From Planctomycetes bacterium B3_Pla (GTDB taxonomy: Bacteria > Planctomycetota > Phycisphaerae > Sedimentisphaerales > Anaerobacaceae): a stretch of 64,000 nucleotides of DNA. The position numbers and the translations under genes are program-made. The notes under the pieces were generated by a model. That model made no database searches. It had not been told where the DNA came from and saw nothing but the letters and a program-made list of their open reading frames with translations. Each line of letters opens with the position of its first letter. Position 1 is the first letter of the stretch. The stretch spans positions 124,001 to 188,000 of the forward strand of contig NJBM01000010.1 of assembly GCA_005223045.1 (NCBI GenBank). The letters are read 5' to 3'. Positions 59,800-64,000 of the stretch are shown one piece after another.

Positions 59800-61878
59800 A
59801 TGAGGAGAATTAGAATAGAATCAATGTTGGTTTGTGCGCTGATGCTGTTATTCGGCGCGACACACGCCGCTTTGGGCGTTGGGGTAGCTCCGGGCATAAC
59901 GCGTCCGTCAAACAACGACTGTGATGACGCAAAACCGATCGGCGATGTAACGGACGAAGGTTTCGATACCAGAACTGCGACGTCCGACGGTCCGGGTCTT
60001 TGCATGACAAGTCCGAACTTATGGTACTGCTATACCGCCCCTTGCACGGGCGACGTTACCGTCAGCCTGCGCGGCAGCGGCTACGATACGATGCTCGCGG
60101 TTTACAACGGTTGCCAGTGCTATCCGAACTCGGCCGATCTGATCGCGTGCAACGACGACGCTCCCGGGAGTTTTCAGTCGGAAATCACATTCGCTGCAAT
60201 CGCCGGCAGACAATACCTGATCGAGATCGGGGGCTATTCCTCCGAGACCGGACGGGGCATACTGAACATCAGTTGTGAGGGCCAGCCCAGTCCGCCGTCA
60301 TCGAAGGACGACTGTGTCAACGCCAAATCGATCGGCGATGTAACGGACGAGAGTTTCGACACCAGAGATGCGACATTCGACGGGCCCGGGCTTTGCATGA
60401 CAAGTCCTAACCTGTGGTACTGCTACACCGCCTCATGTACCGGCGACGTTACCGTCAGTCTGCGTGGCAGCGGCTACGATACGATGCTCGCCGTCTATGA
60501 CGGCTGCCAGTGCTATCCGAACTCGGGCGATCTGATCGAATGCAACGACGACGCCCCGGGAAGTTTTCAGTCGGAGATCACATTCGCTGCAATCGCCGGT
60601 AAACAGTACCTGTTCGAGGTCGGGGGTTACGCCTCCGAGGCCGGCCGGGGCATACTGAATATCCGCTGTGACGGCCAGCCCGGCCCGCCTTCATCCAAGG
60701 ACGACTGTGTCAACGCAAAACAGGTCGGCGATGTAACGGACGAGAGTTTCGACACCAGAGATGCGACGTTTGACGGTCCGGGACGTTGCATGACAAGCCC
60801 GAACATCTGGTACTGCTACACTGCCTCATGCACCGGCGACGTTACCGTCAGCCTGCTTGGCAGCGGCTACGATACGATGCTTGCCGTCTATAACGACTGT
60901 GACTGCTTCCTGACGTCGAATGACATGATCGCGTGCAACGATGACTTCGCCGGCGGTTTCCAGTCACAGATCACCTTCGCTGCAATTGCCGGCAGACGGT
61001 ATCTGATCGAGGTTGGAGGCTACAGCTCCGAGACCGGCCAGGGTGTGTTGAGCATCAGTTGTGGATCAGCGCCCAGTCCGCAGAAGCCGGACCTCGGCGA
61101 CGCTCCGGACAGCAGCAACAATTTCGGCAGGAACATGCAGGCATATCCATCTCCGCCGTCGATCCAGGCTTATTACCCCACGGTTTTCGATGACGGCAGC
61201 GGGATTGGGCCTTTCGGGCCGATTCATTTGAACGATCAGCCCGTGGCACACTTGGGCAGAAGAATATCCGGCGAAACCGAAGCCGATACCGGCCCCGACG
61301 AGGACGGCGAGAACAATATCAGGCCGTCAACGAACAGGGCGAACCGTGATGACCATGATGACGGCGTCATCTTCCCGCTGAATCTGCCCGATTGCGGCTG
61401 GGCTGTAATTGACTATGAAGTGACTGTTGTGGCGCCGGGCACGGACCTCTGGGTAAACGTCTGGCTCGACTTCAACCGGGACGGCGACTGGGACGACACC
61501 GTCAATTGTCCCGGCGGTTCGGCGAAGGAGTGGGCCGTGCAGAATCAGTTCCTCTTCAATCTGCCGGCCGGGCGGCATCAGATCACGGCGCCGGCGTTCC
61601 TCTCCACGCATCGCAAGGACAGGACCGAACAGATATGGATGAGAATCACCCTTTCGGAGCAGCCCTGGACGGGCGGCAGCAATCCCGGTCAACGCGGCAA
61701 CGCAGGTTCCGGGCCTCTGGCAAAGTACGAGATCGGGGAAACGGAAGATTACCTGTTCGTTCCGGAGATAATCGACACCGGCGACTGTCCGCTATGCGAG
61801 GACGTCAACGGCGACGGAGTAATCGACCTGAATGACTTAACGGCGTTCGTGTCCATGTGGCTCGCGAACTGTCAGTAG
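59800..61878 (+). CDS. Secreted protein with triple 131-residue repeat, GEVED domain and dockerin-like end
   Basis: 692 residues from the ATG at 59800, after GGGAGG. Signal peptide ESMLVCALMLLFGATHAALG. Three repeats of exactly 393 bp begin at Asp codons at 59917, 60310 and 60703; each has IGDVTDE(G/S)FDTR, CMTSPN(L/I)WYCYTA, GSGYDTMLAVY and FQS(E/Q)ITFAAIAG, reminiscent of pre-peptidase C-terminal beta sandwiches. Then a GEVED domain (VNVWLDFNRDGDWDD, GETEDYLFVPE) and a dockerin-type EF-hand at the end (DVNGDGVIDLNDLTAFVSMW). Likely a surface or extracellular protein. A terminator follows. Confidence 0.87.
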   Translation: MRRIRIESMLVCALMLLFGATHAALGVGVAPGITRPSNNDCDDAKPIGDVTDEGFDTRTATSDGPGLCMTSPNLWYCYTAPCTGDVTVSLRGSGYDTMLAVYNGCQCYPNSADLIACNDDAPGSFQSEITFAAIAGRQYLIEIGGYSSETGRGILNISCEGQPSPPSSKDDCVNAKSIGDVTDESFDTRDATFDGPGLCMTSPNLWYCYTASCTGDVTVSLRGSGYDTMLAVYDGCQCYPNSGDLIECNDDAPGSFQSEITFAAIAGKQYLFEVGGYASEAGRGILNIRCDGQPGPPSSKDDCVNAKQVGDVTDESFDTRDATFDGPGRCMTSPNIWYCYTASCTGDVTVSLLGSGYDTMLAVYNDCDCFLTSNDMIACNDDFAGGFQSQITFAAIAGRRYLIEVGGYSSETGQGVLSISCGSAPSPQKPDLGDAPDSSNNFGRNMQAYPSPPSIQAYYPTVFDDGSGIGPFGPIHLNDQPVAHLGRRISGETEADTGPDEDGENNIRPSTNRANRDDHDDGVIFPLNLPDCGWAVIDYEVTVVAPGTDLWVNVWLDFNRDGDWDDTVNCPGGSAKEWAVQNQFLFNLPAGRHQITAPAFLSTHRKDRTEQIWMRITLSEQPWTGGSNPGQRGNAGSGPLAKYEIGETEDYLFVPEIIDTGDCPLCEDVNGDGVIDLNDLTAFVSMWLANCQ

Positions 61879-61909
61879 TACAGTCTATTCATTCAAGAAC
61901 GTAGTTCTG

Positions 61910-61944
61910 AGGGTTGCGAGTATATCACTGCTCGCAACCCTTTT
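61910..61944. terminator. Bidirectional intrinsic terminator
   Basis: A perfect 10-bp stem GGGTTGCGAG/CTCGCAACCC with a ten-base loop and TTTT, between the convergent repeat-protein and RDD genes. Confidence 0.88.
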
Positions 61945-61955
61945 CAGATCTCCGT

Positions 61956-63695
61956 TCAGCGGCTGTTCATCACAGTCTCCAGAGCCACATCGGCTTGTTG
62001 AGCATTGGTGATATTTCTTCCTATCGCTTTTGCCCAGGCCCGGTAGAAAGGTTTGTTCCTGACGAACATATCTTTGGAGACATAACCCCTTAGCCACGTG
62101 CATTCCCGGAGTTCACGATTCGGCTTGATAAAGAGATAGCCTTGGGCCTTGTCGGCAAAGCGCAAGCCAGGCTGAACCGCGTATTCATCCACACGACCAT
62201 CGCGAAGATCCGCAAACGGCGAGTCAATCAGAGAAAAACCAACGGGATCAATATCCCCCTCATAGGCCAGGGTTTCGAAGAACCCGCCTATGCCCGAGAG
62301 AAAGAAGTTGTCGTGAAGAGAGATTTCAAAAACCTGATCGCCATTCCTTTGATGTAGAATCCATCCCATGCGCCCCCACGCACGGAAAATGGATCCTTCA
62401 CGTATTATTGGTTGTTTGTAGCTCGTAAAGGCATGATTCAATCCTACCCAAACCACAGCGCGGGCATTCTTTTCTATAATCTCTCGTTCGATAACCCTTG
62501 CCATTAATTCATCACGTTTCAGTTCAACGATCAGATCATCCAAAACGCGGAAAATTCTCAGCCGCTCCCACAGAGGAGGCTTTACCTTCCCATCGCCGGC
62601 GCCGGCTACGAGCATGACAGAAGGCATATCAACCGGCGGGCTTAGCCCGATTACACACAGGGGCGTCTTTCCCTCCGGGATCGTCTGGTTCACACGCCAA
62701 ACGGTCTCAAATACATCCCAATACTCTTTGCGACCCCACATACGCCAATTCATGTGGCGAGCGATCTCAATAGCGAGTTCACGATCAAATTGTGGATTAG
62801 TGACAAGACGGTTCAGTAGCTCATTGTCTCTTGCCAGACATACCTCCAGAGCAATACATCTGACGCCAGCCTCATGATAGAGCCTTGGGATGGCGGCATT
62901 GAGCAAGTCCAGATACTCTTTTTTGCCATGAACTTCTCCGACAATAGTGACCTGATGATCAGCACTTGTTTGGACCATATAGTCAACAGGCTCAAGTCCG
63001 TGACTGTCTAACCAATCCTTCAGTTGAGATTTATCGTTTGAAGTTAGAGAGGAGACATCACGCAAGGACAGGGAATCACGCTCCAGATAAGGGGGCCTGG
63101 CATTTGACGATACTGCCACGGCGCGAATGTCACCGTACACATGCATTGCCCATAGTGCTTTTCTGCCTGCTGATATGGCCGCTATGATGCATACGGCAAG
63201 CATCACGTATTGTGGCCATCGGCGCGGGAGACTTGTTCGGACCACAGAGGTTTTTGTTATTCGATCATGCCAGGCACATTTGCGGCGTGAAAGGCCAACC
63301 CAGAGAAAGCCAATGCCGAGACACAGGCCGGAAAGTGGTTTGCACAATATCTCGCGCTGCATCGTTTGCTTGAGACTAATCCCAACGCTTCCCACAGATT
63401 TGACCGCAAGACCGCACGCCGCTTTGCCGACCGTATGGCCGTTTGCAGTAATCAATACGACTGAATATGCTGCAAATACCAGGCAAAAGGACAACTCGCG
63501 TGGAATATAGAAACCCGCACTGCGGAGGCCCCATTCGACACATCTTACGAACCAATAGATGAATATGACATCGAAGATAAAGGCAACAAGACGAATCCAG
63601 AAGCCGGGCTTACTTAGCTGATTTGCTTGCTTGCGTGTAGTATCATTGTTTGTCACGAGACAGCCTCCCAACATCGACCTTCTACTATTAGCCAT
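61956..63695 (-). CDS. RDD membrane domain fused to a ChaN/EreA-like domain
   Basis: 579 residues. The N-terminal third is an RDD-family membrane domain (KPGFWIRLVAFIFDVIFIYWFV, LSFCLVFAAYSVVLITANGHTVGKAACGLAV, KCAWHDRITKTSVVR), followed by another span (QYVMLAVCIIAAISAG). The C-terminal part resembles the ChaN/erythromycin-esterase/TIKI superfamily, with VGEVHGKKEYLDLLNAAIPRLYHEAGVRCIALEV and VWVGLNHAF. In relatives the Glu and His residues bind haem or act catalytically. The fusion partner pairing is unusual. Start choice is uncertain (Met1, Met8 or a later GTG). Confidence 0.75.
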   Translation of the reverse strand: MANSRRSMLGGCLVTNNDTTRKQANQLSKPGFWIRLVAFIFDVIFIYWFVRCVEWGLRSAGFYIPRELSFCLVFAAYSVVLITANGHTVGKAACGLAVKSVGSVGISLKQTMQREILCKPLSGLCLGIGFLWVGLSRRKCAWHDRITKTSVVRTSLPRRWPQYVMLAVCIIAAISAGRKALWAMHVYGDIRAVAVSSNARPPYLERDSLSLRDVSSLTSNDKSQLKDWLDSHGLEPVDYMVQTSADHQVTIVGEVHGKKEYLDLLNAAIPRLYHEAGVRCIALEVCLARDNELLNRLVTNPQFDRELAIEIARHMNWRMWGRKEYWDVFETVWRVNQTIPEGKTPLCVIGLSPPVDMPSVMLVAGAGDGKVKPPLWERLRIFRVLDDLIVELKRDELMARVIEREIIEKNARAVVWVGLNHAFTSYKQPIIREGSIFRAWGRMGWILHQRNGDQVFEISLHDNFFLSGIGGFFETLAYEGDIDPVGFSLIDSPFADLRDGRVDEYAVQPGLRFADKAQGYLFIKPNRELRECTWLRGYVSKDMFVRNKPFYRAWAKAIGRNITNAQQADVALETVMNSR

Positions 63696-63872
63696 TTCAT
63701 ATTTTTAACACTACTCGTAAACACAGCCATATTCACCTCAACTTTCGACTCATGCTATCAGCAGGCACACTTTGATTGTCGAATCTCAGTCTCTTCTATT
63801 TCAAGAAAAGGACGAAAGACAGGAGGCAGCAGTATTGACGTTGGAAATCTACTTGAGACTTACCGGTAAGGC

Positions 63873-64000
63873 TTAGTGCAGTGCGTTTCTTGGCAGGAAG
63901 AATGTGCCGGGGCCTACGCCGTCGGGGAATGGGACACTGCCATCGGGAGGACGGGAAACTTTCATGGGTACGACGTCCGAGGCCGAGTATGTTTCTACGT
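63873..64000 (-). CDS. C-terminal end of an unidentified protein, 5' truncated
   Basis: Forty-one codons, open to the right edge, end with a TAA at 63873-63875. The visible end reads SRPPDGSVPFPDG then VGPGTFFLPRNALH. I do not recognise the family. The frame is the only long open one on that strand and has ordinary codon use. Confidence 0.45.
   Translation of the reverse strand, partial: VETYSASDVVPMKVSRPPDGSVPFPDGVGPGTFFLPRNALH

Noticed and set aside
1..64000. tRNA or rRNA genes
   Set aside because: I saw no cloverleaf with a GGTTCGA-type arm in the gaps and no rRNA sequence; a tRNAscan-SE and Infernal run would settle it.

Overview
The window reads as a chromosomal segment of a Planctomycetota bacterium, most likely class Phycisphaerae and close to Sedimentisphaerales. 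This is inferred from gene families, not from a marker search. The pointers are prepilin-type secreted proteins with an [10 protein letters not shown]-terminus, two sulfatases, a PQQ-like beta-propeller fused to a methyltransferase-like domain, a TIGR03067-like domain, LamG and GEVED/dockerin-type secreted proteins, and stacked ECF sigma/regulator pairs. I see no rRNA, tRNA, CRISPR array, transposase or prophage genes.

Layout. 1-6.9 kb (minus): secreted carbohydrate genes, namely a GH127-type enzyme cut by the window edge, a pectate-lyase-like beta-helix protein, the PQQ/methyltransferase-like protein and a prepilin. 6.9-10.1 kb (minus): an ABC exporter pair and threonine synthase. 10.4-13.9 kb (plus): a giant LamG protein closed by a strong terminator. 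14.1-23.7 kb (plus): housekeeping genes gltX, a PfkB kinase, thpR, recA and alaS, then two tandem zinc-ribbon membrane paralogues. 23.7-28.5 kb (minus): a tight four-gene unit of Aquifex-type aconitase, LOG-like protein, unknown secreted protein and hisD. 28.6-34.2 kb (minus): a prepilin fused to a C-terminal Hint domain, a 658-bp non-coding stretch with two unusual phased stem-loops, and two sulfatases. 34.3-40 kb: a rifampicin-phosphotransferase-like protein, two small membrane proteins and a secreted beta-helix protein. 40-44.2 kb (minus): an AT-rich orphan and a glycosyltransferase/phosphatase/Ser-Thr kinase unit. 44.5-48.7 kb: GH51 arabinofuranosidase, a DUF6485-like protein, a TIGR03067-like protein and another prepilin. 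48.7-53.7 kb (minus): three consecutive ECF sigma/membrane-regulator pairs. 53.8-64 kb: a tandem alpha/beta hydrolase, FAD oxidoreductase, MFS transporter, a triple-repeat dockerin-like protein and an RDD/ChaN-like fusion.

The biology looks like an aquatic or sediment polysaccharide degrader. GH127, GH51 and the pectate-lyase-like protein suggest arabinan and pectin side-chain use, sulfatases suggest sulfated glycans, and prepilins, LamG and dockerin-like proteins suggest cell-surface assembly. The ECF pairs probably sense envelope or substrate signals.

The most unusual content is: (1) the prepilin-Hint fusion at 28959-30281; (2) two stem-loops at 30589-30830, each with three TATGAT-like hexamers at an exact 18-nt period; (3) at least five families of dispersed palindromic elements, several of which sit in frame inside coding genes, including a perfect 46-bp inverted pair in one hydrolase gene; and (4) the sigma cluster, in which two regulator genes carry a conserved in-frame internal ribosome-binding site.
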